Assembly: GCA_947498775.1 (NCBI GenBank)
Contig: CANMLL010000011.1
Span: 1 to 64,000, forward strand
Direction: 5' to 3'
DNA length: 64,000 nucleotides
DNA from: an uncultured Aquimarina sp.
GTDB taxonomy: Bacteria; Bacteroidota; Bacteroidia; Flavobacteriales; Flavobacteriaceae
A program made the position numbers and the translations under genes. The notes below the pieces were generated by a model. It saw only the letters and a list, made by a program, of their open reading frames with translations, was not told the DNA's origin and did no database searches. Positions 45,121 to 54,895 of the stretch are shown in pieces. Position 1 is the first letter of the stretch; each line of letters starts with the position of its first letter.

Positions 45121-45528
45121 TTATTCTTTAATATACAGTACTCTTTTTTGGCTATTCGAAAGGTCTATTTTGAGTAGTGCTGCACTCTCAGGTAATAGAT
45201 TAGAAACTTTTTCTGGCCATTCTATAAATACCCGGGCTCCAGAATCTAAATATTCTTCAAATCCTATTTGATAGGCTTCTTCTTCATCTTTAATGCGATA
45301 AAAATCGAAATGATATACAACGCCCTGGTCGCTTTCGTACTCGTTTACTAAGGAATACGTAGGACTGGAGATTACATCTTTTACACCAAGTTGTTTACAG
45401 ATTTCCTTTATCAATGTTGTTTTTCCAACGCCCATTGGGGCATCAAATAGCAAAACTTTACTATGAACATTTGAGATAACCTGCTGCGCTACATCAGGAA
45501 GATCATTCAAAGTGTATTCTATGGTCAT
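45121..45528 (-). CDS. tsaE: tRNA threonylcarbamoyladenosine ATPase
   Basis: TsaE is the small ATPase needed with TsaB and TsaD to make t6A in ANN-decoding tRNAs. The 135-residue protein has a Walker A motif, DAPMGVGKTTLIKEI near 30-44, and the family pattern SSPTYSLVNEYESDQGVVYHFDFYRI and VFIEWPEKVSNLLP. It lies between porX and ald on the minus strand, an arrangement I recall from other flavobacteria. Confidence 0.93.
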   Translation of the reverse strand: MTIEYTLNDLPDVAQQVISNVHSKVLLFDAPMGVGKTTLIKEICKQLGVKDVISSPTYSLVNEYESDQGVVYHFDFYRIKDEEEAYQIGFEEYLDSGARVFIEWPEKVSNLLPESAALLKIDLSNSQKRVLYIKE

Positions 45529-45564
45529 TATTTTTTAAATTCTAGGTAAAAAGATAAAAAAGGC

Positions 45565-47115
45565 TTATCGGGGGTTTAAAACTACAAAAGGTATAATAAT
45601 TTCTTCTAGAGATACCCCGCCATGCTGATACGTATTTCTATAATAACTAACATAATGGTTGTAATTGTTAGGATATGCAAAGAAAAAATCACCTTTTGCA
45701 AAAATAAAAGAACTGCTCATATTTATAGAAGGTAAATGTATTTTCTTTGGGTCAACAGCTTCCAAAACTTCTTTATCTTCATAGGTAAGGCTTTTTCCTG
45801 TTTTGTATCGTAAATTAAGACTGGTGTTTTTGTCGCCAATAACTTTTGAAGGGTTTTTTACATTTATGGTTCCGTGATCGGTTGTGATAATTAATTTAAA
45901 ACCCAATTGTTGCGCTTGCTGAATCATCTCTAACAGCGGAGAGTTTTTGAACCAGCTCTGTGCAAGCGAACGATAAGACTTGTCATTAGAGGCTAACTCT
46001 TTAATAACTTCCATTTCGGTTTTACTATGCGAAAGCATATCTACAAAATTGTAAACTACCACGGTTAGATCATTGTCCTTTAATCCTTTGAAATTGGCAG
46101 CAAGTGTTTTACCCGATCTTTCATTGGTAATTTTGTAATACTCATGTTTTATGTCTAATCCTAATCGTTGCAATTGTGCGGTTAGAAATTCGTTTTCGTA
46201 CATGTTTTTACCCCCTTCATCCGTATCATCCAACCATAGGTCTGGATGTCTTTTTTTCATTTCTGAAGGCATTAATCCAGAAAAAATTGCATTCCTTGCA
46301 TATTGAGTAGCGGTAGGCAGTATACTGTAATACGAAATTTCTTGTTCTTTTTTGTAATAATTATTTATAGAAGGCTCAAAGGCTTTCCATTGATCATAAC
46401 GCAGATTATCGATAACTACAAGTAGTGTTGGTTGATCTTTACCAATTTCGGGTACGACCTTTTCCTTAAATAGGGTGTGAGACATGATCGGAACATCACC
46501 ATTACCTTCGAACCAATCAGGATAATTTTTGTCAATAAATTTGCAGAATTGCGAATTTGCCTCAACTTTTTGAGATTCTAGAATCTCAAACATTCCAGTA
46601 TCTTCAATATCTTCTAATTGGATCTCCCAATAGATTAGTCTTTGATACAGTTCGGACCATTCTTCGTAAGAATTTACCATTGCCATATCCATAGCTATTT
46701 TCCTAAAGACTTGCTGGTAATTTGAAGTAGTTTTTTCTGAAACCAAGCGAGAATTATCAAGATTTTTCTTTAAACTCAGTAATATTTGATTTGGATTTAC
46801 CGGTTTGATCAGGTAATCAGCAATTTTGCTTCCGATTGCTTCTTCCATAATATATTCCTCTTCACTTTTTGTGATCATTACCACAGGAATACTATCTTTT
46901 TTCTCTTTAATCTCAGATAATGTTTCTATTCCCGAAAGACCGGGCATGTTTTCGTCCAAAAAGATAATGTCAAAATTATCTTCATCCAAAATATCTAATG
47001 CCTCAGTACCACTTTGACATTTGGTTACTTCGTAATTTTTCTTTTCCAAAAACAATATATGTGGCTTAAGTAAATCAATTTCATCATCCACCCACAGGAT
47101 CTTTATTTTACTCAT
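45565..47115 (-). CDS. porX: PorX, response regulator with alkaline phosphatase-like domain
   Basis: PorX is the regulator of the type IX secretion system, acting with PorY and an ECF sigma factor. The 516-residue product has an N-terminal receiver domain with Asp54 in FLDENMPG, a helical linker and a C-terminal PglZ/alkaline phosphatase-superfamily domain with LLVVIDNLRYDQW, the nucleophile region TATQYARNAIFSGL and TTDHGTI. The ATG at 47115 is used because MSKIKILWVDDE is the family N-terminus. The gene implies that this organism exports proteins by T9SS and may glide. Confidence 0.94.
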   Translation of the reverse strand: MSKIKILWVDDEIDLLKPHILFLEKKNYEVTKCQSGTEALDILDEDNFDIIFLDENMPGLSGIETLSEIKEKKDSIPVVMITKSEEEYIMEEAIGSKIADYLIKPVNPNQILLSLKKNLDNSRLVSEKTTSNYQQVFRKIAMDMAMVNSYEEWSELYQRLIYWEIQLEDIEDTGMFEILESQKVEANSQFCKFIDKNYPDWFEGNGDVPIMSHTLFKEKVVPEIGKDQPTLLVVIDNLRYDQWKAFEPSINNYYKKEQEISYYSILPTATQYARNAIFSGLMPSEMKKRHPDLWLDDTDEGGKNMYENEFLTAQLQRLGLDIKHEYYKITNERSGKTLAANFKGLKDNDLTVVVYNFVDMLSHSKTEMEVIKELASNDKSYRSLAQSWFKNSPLLEMIQQAQQLGFKLIITTDHGTINVKNPSKVIGDKNTSLNLRYKTGKSLTYEDKEVLEAVDPKKIHLPSINMSSSFIFAKGDFFFAYPNNYNHYVSYYRNTYQHGGVSLEEIIIPFVVLNPR

Positions 47116-47226
47116 TAATTCTGTATTTTTATTTATCAATTCCTAATATACCCTTATTTGCTTCTTTTAAAAGCCAAACCGTAGTCTAATTTTATAATGA
47201 AAAGTACTATATGAATAGCATATATG

Positions 47227-47234
47227 TATATTTG
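47227..47234 (+). promoter_or_regulatory. Candidate -7 box for the HD hydrolase gene
   Basis: TATATTTG matches TAnnTTTG 23 bp before the TTG start codon. No clear -33 element is seen. Confidence 0.45.
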
Positions 47235-47257
47235 CTTTTTGTAAAAGTAATGTAAAC

Positions 47258-48487
47258 TTGAAAAAAAGAAATAAGCTTAAAATATTAAACGACCCAATTT
47301 ACGGTTTTATTACGATACCCAACGAACTAATTTTTGACCTTTTAGAGCATAAATATTTTCAAAGATTGCGACGTATTTCTCAAATGGGTCTTTCGTATTT
47401 GGTATATCCGGGAGCACATCATACACGTTTTCATCATGCGCTTGGATGCATGTATTTAATGCAGAAAGCAGTGAGAGTTCTTGGTTTTAAAGGGGTTACT
47501 ATTTCAGAAGAAGAAGAAGAGGCTCTTTATGTGGCTATTTTGTTACATGATATTGGCCATGGTCCTTTTTCTCATGCCATGGAGCATAGCATCGTGAATG
47601 AGGTTAATCATGAATCGATTTCGTTGATGTTTATGGAGAAAATTAATGAAGATTTTAACGGTAGTTTAACGCTTGCCATACAAATTTTTAAGGGAGAATA
47701 TCATCGCAATTTTTTACATCAGTTAATTTCTAGTCAATTAGATATGGATCGACTCGATTATCTGAAGCGTGATAGTTTTTACACAGGTGTCGCAGAAGGC
47801 AATATTAATAGTGAACGTTTGATAACTATGCTTAATGTTGTTAATGATGAATTGGTAATCGAAGAGAAAGGGATTTATTCTGTAGAAAAGTTTTTATTAG
47901 CGAGGCGTTTGATGTACTGGCAGGTTTATCTTCATAAAACCAGCATAGTAGCAGAAAATTTATTGATTAGGGTTCTGCAAAGAGCAAAAGAACTGGTAGA
48001 GAAAGGTGTAAAATTACCAGCAAGCAAAGCTTTAGCTTTTTTTCTGGAGCATAAAATAACTTCGGATAATTTTACGGCAGAAGTCTTAGAGATATTTTCC
48101 AAATTAGATGATTATGATATTGTCTCGGCTATGAAAGAGTGGATCAATGTTGAAGATTTTGTTCTTAGTAAACTTTCTTCTATGATTATAGACAGGGACC
48201 TTCTGAAAATAAAAATCAAAAAGAAACCTTTTGAAAAGAAGAAAGAAGAAAAATATATCAATAGAATTCGAAATGAATATAAAATTTCTGATGAAGATGC
48301 TCGTTATTTTGTTTTTGGAGGGACAATTTCTAATCAAGCGTATCATCAAAATAAACAAAATATAAACATCTTGTATAAGTCAACAAAGATAGTGGATATT
48401 GTAAAAGCAACAGATGCGTATAATCTTGAAGCATTATCAAAACCGGTTACCAAATATTTTATGTGCTCTCCAAAGTACAAACATTAA
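47258..48487 (+). CDS. HD-domain phosphohydrolase
   Basis: This 409-residue HD-superfamily protein has HHTRFHHALG (first His), LLHDIGHGPFSHAME (the HD pair) and a later His-Asp in QLDMDRLDYLKRDSFYTGV. It resembles dNTPase/YdhJ-like hydrolases acting on phosphorylated nucleotides. It appears to start at TTG because the family N-terminus (NKLKILNDPIYGF) lies close to it and no ATG precedes it in frame. It sits 24 bp ahead of lpxD and may be in the lpx operon. Substrate unknown. Confidence 0.88.
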   Translation: MKKRNKLKILNDPIYGFITIPNELIFDLLEHKYFQRLRRISQMGLSYLVYPGAHHTRFHHALGCMYLMQKAVRVLGFKGVTISEEEEEALYVAILLHDIGHGPFSHAMEHSIVNEVNHESISLMFMEKINEDFNGSLTLAIQIFKGEYHRNFLHQLISSQLDMDRLDYLKRDSFYTGVAEGNINSERLITMLNVVNDELVIEEKGIYSVEKFLLARRLMYWQVYLHKTSIVAENLLIRVLQRAKELVEKGVKLPASKALAFFLEHKITSDNFTAEVLEIFSKLDDYDIVSAMKEWINVEDFVLSKLSSMIIDRDLLKIKIKKKPFEKKKEEKYINRIRNEYKISDEDARYFVFGGTISNQAYHQNKQNINILYKSTKIVDIVKATDAYNLEALSKPVTKYFMCSPKYKH

Positions 48488-48511
48488 CACATTTTTTATA
48501 CTTTTGCTAGA

Positions 48512-49540
48512 ATGATTTTTACAGCTACACAAATTGCAGGTATTTTAGACGGCGAAGTCGAAGGAGATGAAACTGTCGAGGTGTCTAAATTAGCAAAAAT
48601 AGAAGAAGGAACCAAAGGGTCGCTGACCTTCTTGTCTAATCCTAAATATACCCAATTTATTTATTCTACCGATGCGTCTATTACCATAGTAGATAAAACT
48701 TTTGAAGCAGAATCTGATATAAAGACAACTTTGATTCGAGTAGAAGACGCTTATAAGGCTTTTTCTCAATTATTGGAGTACTATAATATGGTAAAGATGA
48801 ATAAAACAGGTATAGAACAACCAAGTTTTATTTCAACGACAGCCGATTATGGTGATGATCTATATTTCGGAGCATTCTCATATATGGGAGAAAGCGTTAA
48901 AATAGGCAGTAATGCAAAGATTTACCCAAACGTGTATATTGGCGATAATGTAACTATTGGAGATAATGTTGTTGTCTTTTCTGGAGCCAAGATATATTCA
49001 GAAACCATTATAGGTGATGGTTGTGTAATTCATAGCGGGGTTATTGTAGGAGCAGATGGATTTGGTTTTACTCCTAATGAAAAAGGAGAGTATAGTAAAG
49101 TCCCTCAAACGGGTAATGTGATTATAGAGGATCATGTAGATGTTGGTGCAGGAACCACAATTGATAGAGCAACCCTGGGCTCTACTATAATTCGTAGAGG
49201 AGTAAAACTCGATAATCAAATACAGATTGCCCATAATGTTGAAATAGGAGAACATACTGCTATTGCTGCTCAAACAGGTATTGCTGGGTCGACTAAGATA
49301 GGTAAGTATTGTTTGATTGGCGGACAGGTGGGTATAGCAGGTCATCTTACCATCGGAAATAACGTAAGAATCCAGGCACAATCTGGGATCGGAAGAAATA
49401 TTAAGGATGGAGAAGCAATCCAAGGGTCTCCGGCATTAGGATATTCGGATTACAATAAATCGTATGTTCATTTTAAGAACTTACCAAAAATAGTAGATAG
49501 GGTTTACAAATTAGAGAAAAAGATAAATAATAATGAGTGA
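48512..49540 (+). CDS. lpxD: UDP-3-O-acylglucosamine N-acyltransferase
   Basis: LpxD adds the second acyl chain in lipid A synthesis. The 342-residue enzyme has the N-terminal uridine-binding domain (about 1-105, with GSLTFLSNPKY) and a left-handed beta helix of hexapeptide repeats (about 110-320; IGDNVTIGDNVVVFSG, IAHNVEIGEHT). The catalytic His is expected in QIAHNVEIG. It overlaps lpxC by 8 bp. A second, shorter lpxD-like gene is in the same operon. Confidence 0.93.
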   Translation: MIFTATQIAGILDGEVEGDETVEVSKLAKIEEGTKGSLTFLSNPKYTQFIYSTDASITIVDKTFEAESDIKTTLIRVEDAYKAFSQLLEYYNMVKMNKTGIEQPSFISTTADYGDDLYFGAFSYMGESVKIGSNAKIYPNVYIGDNVTIGDNVVVFSGAKIYSETIIGDGCVIHSGVIVGADGFGFTPNEKGEYSKVPQTGNVIIEDHVDVGAGTTIDRATLGSTIIRRGVKLDNQIQIAHNVEIGEHTAIAAQTGIAGSTKIGKYCLIGGQVGIAGHLTIGNNVRIQAQSGIGRNIKDGEAIQGSPALGYSDYNKSYVHFKNLPKIVDRVYKLEKKINNNE

Positions 49541-50936
49541 TGTTGTTGTAAGCAAACAAAGAACCATTCAAAAGGAAGTAAAACTCACTGGTGTTGGTTT
49601 GCACACGGGAAAAGAAGTGACACTTACATTTAAGCCTGCCCCTGAAAATCATGGATATGCGTTTTGTAGAATAGATCTGGAAGGGAATCCCGTTATTGAA
49701 GCTGATGCCAATTATGTAGTCAATACACAACGAGGTACCAATCTGGAAAAAAATGGAGTTAGTATCCAAACATCAGAACATGTACTTGCTGCATGTGTTG
49801 GGTTAGAGATTGATAATTTATTGATAGAGCTTGATGCTTCAGAGCCTCCAATAATGGATGGCTCTAGTAAGTTTTTTGTTGAAGCTATAGAAAAAGCTGG
49901 TATTGTTGAACAGAAAGCAGATCGGGATGAATATGTTGTAAAAGATGTTATTTCGTACACCGATGAAGAATCTGGCAGCGAAATTATAGTAATGCCATCT
50001 GATGAATACCAAGTAACTACAATGGTGGATTTTGGAACCAAAGTTTTAGGAACTCAAAATGCATCTTTAAAAAGACTTTCAGACTTCAAAGAAGAAATTG
50101 CCGATGCAAGAACGTTTAGTTTTTTGCATGAGTTGGAAATGCTGCTAGAACATGGCTTGATAAAAGGAGGAGACCTTAACAACGCAATTGTTTATGTGGA
50201 TAAGGAATTAAGTCCGGATACGATGGAAAAACTTAAGGTTGCGTTTGGAAAGGATGCTATTTCTATTAAACCAAATGGTATTTTGGATAATTTGACATTG
50301 CACTATCCTAATGAAGCTGCAAGACATAAATTATTAGATGTGGTAGGGGATTTAGCTTTGATCGGAACAAGAATCAAAGGTAAAATTATAGCAAATAAAC
50401 CTGGGCATTTTGTAAACACCCAGTTTGCTAAGAAGCTTTCAAAGATTATAAAAATCGAGAAGCGCAATAAAGTTCCAAACTTTGATCTGTCCAAAGAACC
50501 TTTGATGGATATTAATAAGATTATGGAAATGCTGCCGCATAGATCTCCCTTCTTGTTAGTAGACCGAATTTTGGAAATGTCTGACAAGCATGTTGTAGGA
50601 TTAAAGAATGTTACAATGAACGAGCCTTTCTTTGTAGGGCATTTTCCGGGAGCTCCGGTAATGCCAGGAGTACTTCAAGTAGAGGCAATGGCACAAACAG
50701 GAGGAATATTAGCACTTAGTACCGTGCCAGACCCCGAGAATTACCTTACCTACTTCATGAAAATTGATAAGGTAAAATTTAAACAACAAGTAGTACCTGG
50801 GGATACCTTAATATTTAAATTAGAATTGATTACTCCTATTCGTAGAGGTATATGCCATATGCAAGCCTTTGCTTATGCTAACGGGAAGTTAGTAACCGAA
50901 GCAGAACTTATGGCGCAAATTGTTAAATCAAAATAA
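49533..50936 (+). CDS. lpxC-fabZ: Bifunctional LpxC deacetylase / FabZ dehydratase
   Basis: This 467-residue fusion combines UDP-3-O-acyl-N-acetylglucosamine deacetylase (about 1-305) with 3-hydroxyacyl-ACP dehydratase (about 320-467). The LpxC part has GLHTGKEVTLTFKPA, SEHVLAACVGLEIDN (zinc His) and HKLLDVVGDLALIG (zinc His and Asp). The FabZ part has MLPHRSPFLLVDRI and the hotdog active site FFVGHFPGAPVMPGVLQVEAMAQ. The fusion is typical of Bacteroidota and links lipid A to fatty-acid synthesis. Confidence 0.95.
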   Translation: MSDVVVSKQRTIQKEVKLTGVGLHTGKEVTLTFKPAPENHGYAFCRIDLEGNPVIEADANYVVNTQRGTNLEKNGVSIQTSEHVLAACVGLEIDNLLIELDASEPPIMDGSSKFFVEAIEKAGIVEQKADRDEYVVKDVISYTDEESGSEIIVMPSDEYQVTTMVDFGTKVLGTQNASLKRLSDFKEEIADARTFSFLHELEMLLEHGLIKGGDLNNAIVYVDKELSPDTMEKLKVAFGKDAISIKPNGILDNLTLHYPNEAARHKLLDVVGDLALIGTRIKGKIIANKPGHFVNTQFAKKLSKIIKIEKRNKVPNFDLSKEPLMDINKIMEMLPHRSPFLLVDRILEMSDKHVVGLKNVTMNEPFFVGHFPGAPVMPGVLQVEAMAQTGGILALSTVPDPENYLTYFMKIDKVKFKQQVVPGDTLIFKLELITPIRRGICHMQAFAYANGKLVTEAELMAQIVKSK

Positions 50937-50949
50937 TTAAAAATAGTAG

Positions 50950-51732
50950 ATGAATCAACCTTTAGCATATGTTCATCCGGGAGCAAAAATTGCAAAAAAT
51001 GTAGTAATAGAGCCTTTTACAACAATACATAATAATGTAGTGATTGGTGAAGGAACCTGGATAGGCTCTAATGTTACTATAATGGAAGGTGCACGTATCG
51101 GAAAGAACTGTAGTATTTTTCCGGGAGCAGTAATTTCTGCAACACCACAAGATAAAAAATTTAATGACGAAGATACCATTACCGAGATTGGCGATAATAC
51201 GACTATCCGAGAATGTGTTACCATAAATAGAGGAACAGCCGATAGAATGAAGACCAAAATTGGTAGTAATTGTTGGATTATGGCGTATTGCCATATTGCA
51301 CATGATTGCATTGTAGGCGATAATTGTATTTTTTCTAATAATAGTACACTTGCAGGCCATATTAATGTAGGAGATTATGTTGTTTTGGCAGGGATGGCAG
51401 CGGTACAACAGTTCTGTAGTATTGGTAATCATGCCTTTGTTACAGGTGGATCTTTGGTAAGAAAAGATGTACCACCTTTTGTTAAAGCTGCTCGTGAGCC
51501 CCTATCCTATGTAGGGATCAATTCTATTGGATTGCGCAGAAGAGGTTTTACAACAGAAAAAATTAGAGAGGTCCAGAATATCTATAGAATATTGTATCAA
51601 CAAAATTATAATAATTCTCAAGCGGTAGCAATCATTGAAGCAGAGATGGAAGCAACCCCAGAGCGTGATGAAGTGCTAGAGTTTATAAAGAACTCTCAGA
51701 GAGGTATTATGAAAGGATATTTCTCCAATTAA
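50950..51732 (+). CDS. lpxA: UDP-N-acetylglucosamine acyltransferase
   Basis: LpxA performs the first acylation of lipid A synthesis. The 260-residue hexapeptide-repeat protein has VHPGAKIAKNVVIEPFTTIH, the catalytic-His region MAYCHIAHDCIVGDNC near 115-130, and GINSIGLRRRGFTTEKIREVQNIYRILYQ in the helical C-terminus. It follows lpxC/fabZ by 13 bp. Confidence 0.95.
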   Translation: MNQPLAYVHPGAKIAKNVVIEPFTTIHNNVVIGEGTWIGSNVTIMEGARIGKNCSIFPGAVISATPQDKKFNDEDTITEIGDNTTIRECVTINRGTADRMKTKIGSNCWIMAYCHIAHDCIVGDNCIFSNNSTLAGHINVGDYVVLAGMAAVQQFCSIGNHAFVTGGSLVRKDVPPFVKAAREPLSYVGINSIGLRRRGFTTEKIREVQNIYRILYQQNYNNSQAVAIIEAEMEATPERDEVLEFIKNSQRGIMKGYFSN

Positions 51733-51779
51733 TACTTCCTCAGAAAGATAAGAGCAATAACAAGAAACATAGAAAAATA

Positions 51780-52346
51780 ATGGCAAGTACTAGCGATATA
51801 AGAAATGGATTATGTATTAAATACAACCACGATATATACAAAATTATTGAATTTTTGCACGTTAAGCCAGGTAAGGGACCTGCTTTTGTGCGTACAAAAC
51901 TGAAAAGTGTTACTACTGGAAAGGTTATTGATAATACTTTTTCTGCAGGACATAAAATTGATGATGTACGAGTCGAGACGCATAAGTTTCAATTTTTATA
52001 TGCAGAAGGGGATACGTACCATTTCATGAATACAGAGGATTATAATCAAATAACACTTCAAAAATCAACATTAGATGCTCCTGGATTGTTAAAAGAGGGA
52101 GAAGTGGTAACAGTAATTATTAATTCTGAAGACCAAATGCCACTTTCTGTAGAAATGCCTGCTAGTGTTGTTTTGGAGGTGACAGCTACAGAACCTGGTG
52201 TTAAAGGAAATACAGCAACCAATGCTACCAAACCGGCAACTGTTGAGACAGGGGCAGAGGTCATGGTTCCTCTTTTTATTAACGAAGGAGATAAGATCAA
52301 AATAGAAACAGAAAAAGGTACCTACAAAGAGAGGATTAAAGAGTAA
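51780..52346 (+). CDS. efp: Elongation factor P
   Basis: EF-P relieves ribosome stalling at proline runs. The 188-residue protein has the three-domain layout and the tip loop HVKPGKGPAFVRTKLK; Lys34 or a nearby Lys would be the modified residue, as in the beta-lysylated E. coli protein. The modification enzyme is not in the window. It is 47 bp after lpxA, embedded in the lpx operon, an arrangement common in Bacteroidota. Confidence 0.95.
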   Translation: MASTSDIRNGLCIKYNHDIYKIIEFLHVKPGKGPAFVRTKLKSVTTGKVIDNTFSAGHKIDDVRVETHKFQFLYAEGDTYHFMNTEDYNQITLQKSTLDAPGLLKEGEVVTVIINSEDQMPLSVEMPASVVLEVTATEPGVKGNTATNATKPATVETGAEVMVPLFINEGDKIKIETEKGTYKERIKE

Positions 52347-52367
52347 CTAAAATTCTCAAATTTAATA

Positions 52368-53306
52368 ATGAAATTTCCTCAAGCGCACACCTTAAAACAG
52401 ATAGCTACAATACTATCATCAGAATTTGTTGGAGACTCGGATTTTCCTGTTCTGGGAATAAATGAGATTCATGTAGTTACTCCTGGAGATATCGTTTTTG
52501 TGGATCATCCAAAGTATTATGACAAAGCACTTAATAGTGTCGCAACAGTAATTTTAATTAATAAAAATGTAGCTTGTCCCGAAGGGAAAGCATTACTAAT
52601 TTCTGAAGACCCTTTCCGGGATTTTAATAAACTCACCAATTATTTTAAACCTTTTGAAAGAGCTACAGCTTTAATTTCCCCAACTGCAAAAATAGGAGAG
52701 CATACTGTGGTTCAACCTGGAGCTTTTATTGGTAACAATGTGATAATAGGAGACAATTGTTTGATCCATGCCAATGTAAGTGTATATGATAATACTGTAA
52801 TTGGTAATAATGTAACCGTACATTCTGGAACTGTTTTAGGAGGAGATGCTTTTTATTATAAAAAAAGGCCAGAAGGCTTTGATAAGTTGCTATCAGGCGG
52901 AAGAGTAGTCATAGAGGATAATGTTGATCTCGGAGCATTATGTACTATTGATAAAGGAGTGACCGGTGATACCACTATAAAAGAAGGAACAAAAATTGAT
53001 AATCAAGTGCATATTGGTCATGATACCGTGATTGGTAAAAAATGCCTCATAGCATCTCAGGTTGGTATTGCAGGGTGTGTAATTATAGAAGACGAAGTTA
53101 CGATCTGGGGACAAGTGGGAATAACAAGCGATGTAACTATTGGGACTAAAGCCGTTATATCGGCGCAATCTGGTGTAAGCAAATCCCTAGAGGCAAATAA
53201 GAGCTATTTTGGTACTCCGGCAGATGATTTTAGAAAAAAGTATAAAGAAATTGCAGCAATCAGACAGATTCCTGATTTAATAGAAAAATTGAAAAAGAAT
53301 GAGTAA
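52368..53306 (+). CDS. LpxD-like N-acyltransferase, second copy
   Basis: This 312-residue protein is an LpxD homologue with a shorter N-terminal domain (about 1-100, GDIVFVDHPKYYDKAL) and a hexapeptide beta helix (about 105-295; IGDNCLIHANVSVYDNTVIG, QVHIGHDTVIG). It is clearly divergent from the first lpxD, so it may acylate a different substrate or position. The symbol is withheld for that reason. It follows efp by 21 bp and overlaps the next gene by 8 bp. Confidence 0.88.
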   Translation: MKFPQAHTLKQIATILSSEFVGDSDFPVLGINEIHVVTPGDIVFVDHPKYYDKALNSVATVILINKNVACPEGKALLISEDPFRDFNKLTNYFKPFERATALISPTAKIGEHTVVQPGAFIGNNVIIGDNCLIHANVSVYDNTVIGNNVTVHSGTVLGGDAFYYKKRPEGFDKLLSGGRVVIEDNVDLGALCTIDKGVTGDTTIKEGTKIDNQVHIGHDTVIGKKCLIASQVGIAGCVIIEDEVTIWGQVGITSDVTIGTKAVISAQSGVSKSLEANKSYFGTPADDFRKKYKEIAAIRQIPDLIEKLKKNE

Positions 53307-53706
53307 TACAGCAAAGGATGTTGTAAAGTCCTTTTATGAAACAGATTTAATCCATAACTCCGAAGCATTTTCTAAATATTTACATCCCGAAATTGAGTTA
53401 TACTGGAACAGTAGTTTTGGCTTTAATAAAAAAGGTTTTGAAGATATTAAAACCATGTTTAATAAAATGTCACTGTCTTTTGAGACTTTTAAATGTGAAA
53501 TTAGTCATTTAATTGCAGAAGGAAATCAGGTAACCATTCGATATACCTATTTTGCTAATACTATCGAAGATCCGGAAAAAGAAGAAGCAATAGCTCATTT
53601 CATTTCCATTTGGGAACTTAAAGAAGGTAAACTGTATAAAGGATACCAGATAAGTCAGCAAGGAGATAATACTCCAGAAAGTATGAAATCATTTATTTCG
53701 AAATAG
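53299..53706 (+). CDS. SnoaL/NTF2-like protein
   Basis: This 135-residue protein of the NTF2-like superfamily has the pattern MSNTAKDVVKSFYETDLIHNSEAFSKYLHPEIELYWNSS...FEDIKTMFNKM and a beta-strand end with ISIWELKEGKLYKGYQISQQ. It lacks the full catalytic set of ketosteroid isomerases. It is translationally linked to the lpxD-like gene by an 8-bp overlap; its role in that operon is unknown. Confidence 0.82.
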   Translation: MSNTAKDVVKSFYETDLIHNSEAFSKYLHPEIELYWNSSFGFNKKGFEDIKTMFNKMSLSFETFKCEISHLIAEGNQVTIRYTYFANTIEDPEKEEAIAHFISIWELKEGKLYKGYQISQQGDNTPESMKSFISK

Positions 53707-53872
53707 TAGTGTGAAAAAGTTCTGCCAGCAGACAGGATTACCATAAATACTATCTTTCCTGCTAAAACAGGGATCTGAAAAAATAAAAATTATTTTTTCG
53801 TTTTTCATTTTAACGATAGTGTTCAAAAGCTTACTTTTGAGACTTCAAAAGAAATTAAAAAATCATAACGCA

Positions 53873-54745
53873 ATGAGTGTTTTAGTTAATAAAGATTCAA
53901 AAATTATTGTTCAGGGTTTTACTGGTAGTGAAGGTACTTTTCATGCTGGTCAGATGATAGAATACGGCACTAATGTTGTAGGAGGAGTTACTCCTGGAAA
54001 AGGTGGGCAAATGCATCTGGATAAACCTGTTTTCAATACTGTAGAAGATGCAGTAAGAGAAGTGGGGGCCGATACAACAATCATTTTTGTGCCACCGGCT
54101 TTTGCAGCAGATGCAATTATGGAAGCTGCTGATGCCGGTATCAAAGTGATTATTACCATTACTGAAGGTATTCCTGTAGCAGATATGATCACTGCATCAA
54201 ATTTCATTAAAGATAAAGATTGCAGACTTATAGGTCCTAACTGCCCTGGAGTCATTACTCCTGGAGAAGCAAAAGTAGGTATTATGCCCGGTTTTGTATT
54301 TAAAAAAGGAAAAGTAGGGATTGTTTCAAAATCTGGAACACTTACCTATGAAGCTGCAGATCAAGTTGTAAAACAAGGATTGGGTATTACCACAGCTATT
54401 GGAATAGGCGGAGATCCAATTATCGGAACAACTACCAAGGAGGCTGTAGAGTTATTGATTAATGATCCAGAAACAGAATGTGTTGTAATGATAGGAGAAA
54501 TAGGAGGGCAGCTAGAGGCAGATGCAGCAAGATGGATAAAAGAAAGCGGAACTTCAAAACCTGTAGTAGGGTTTATTGCTGGTGAGACCGCACCTGCCGG
54601 TCGTACTATGGGGCATGCAGGAGCAATCGTTGGAGGTAGTGAAGATACAGCCGCAGCCAAAAAAGCAATCATGAGAGAATGTGGTATTCATGTAGTAGAT
54701 TCTCCCGCAGAAATTGGTAAGAAAGTAGCAGAAGTAATTGCCTAA
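53873..54745 (+). CDS. sucD: Succinyl-CoA ligase, alpha subunit
   Basis: This TCA cycle enzyme subunit makes succinate and ATP/GTP from succinyl-CoA with SucC, which is not in the window. The 290-residue protein has [32 protein letters not shown] and the phospho-His motif [13 protein letters not shown] near 245-257. In-frame codons from 53819 add 18 basic residues unlike the family, so the ATG at 53873 is used. A terminator ends the lpx/sucD run at 54771. Confidence 0.95.
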   Translation: MSVLVNKDSKIIVQGFTGSEGTFHAGQMIEYGTNVVGGVTPGKGGQMHLDKPVFNTVEDAVREVGADTTIIFVPPAFAADAIMEAADAGIKVIITITEGIPVADMITASNFIKDKDCRLIGPNCPGVITPGEAKVGIMPGFVFKKGKVGIVSKSGTLTYEAADQVVKQGLGITTAIGIGGDPIIGTTTKEAVELLINDPETECVVMIGEIGGQLEADAARWIKESGTSKPVVGFIAGETAPAGRTMGHAGAIVGGSEDTAAAKKAIMRECGIHVVDSPAEIGKKVAEVIA

Positions 54746-54770
54746 AATTGCTATTAATAATTTATAAATT

Positions 54771-54803
54771 ACCCTTCTATACGTCGTATATAGAAGGGTT
54801 TTT
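54771..54803 (+). terminator. Rho-independent terminator after sucD
   Basis: An 11-bp perfect stem (54771-54781 with 54789-54799), a seven-base loop and a TTTTT run. Confidence 0.88.
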
Positions 54804-54822
54804 CTATTTAATATGTAAGTAA

Positions 54823-54856
54823 TTTGTCAATATTGTAATAGAATTAGCTATTTTGC
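54823..54856 (+). promoter_or_regulatory. Candidate promoter for the M16 peptidase gene
   Basis: TTTG (54823-54826), a 22-base spacer and TATTTTGC (54849-54856) approximate the Bacteroidota promoter. A terminator lies just upstream, so a promoter is expected here. Confidence 0.5.
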
Positions 54857-54895
54857 GTCCTTATAGCATATGTAAATTAAATCAAAAAACAATCT

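Noticed and set aside
48499..48506. TACTTTTG as an lpxD promoter giving a leaderless mRNA
   Set aside because: It matches TAnnTTTG but lies 5 bp before the ATG with no -33 element; lpxD is probably read through from the HD gene.
48998..49423. Minus-strand reading frame inside lpxD
   Set aside because: A shadow of the beta-helix repeats, with no family match.
50962..51432. Long minus-strand reading frame inside lpxA
   Set aside because: It is a shadow of hexapeptide-repeat codons; Cys/Asn/Tyr-rich composition is unlike real proteins.
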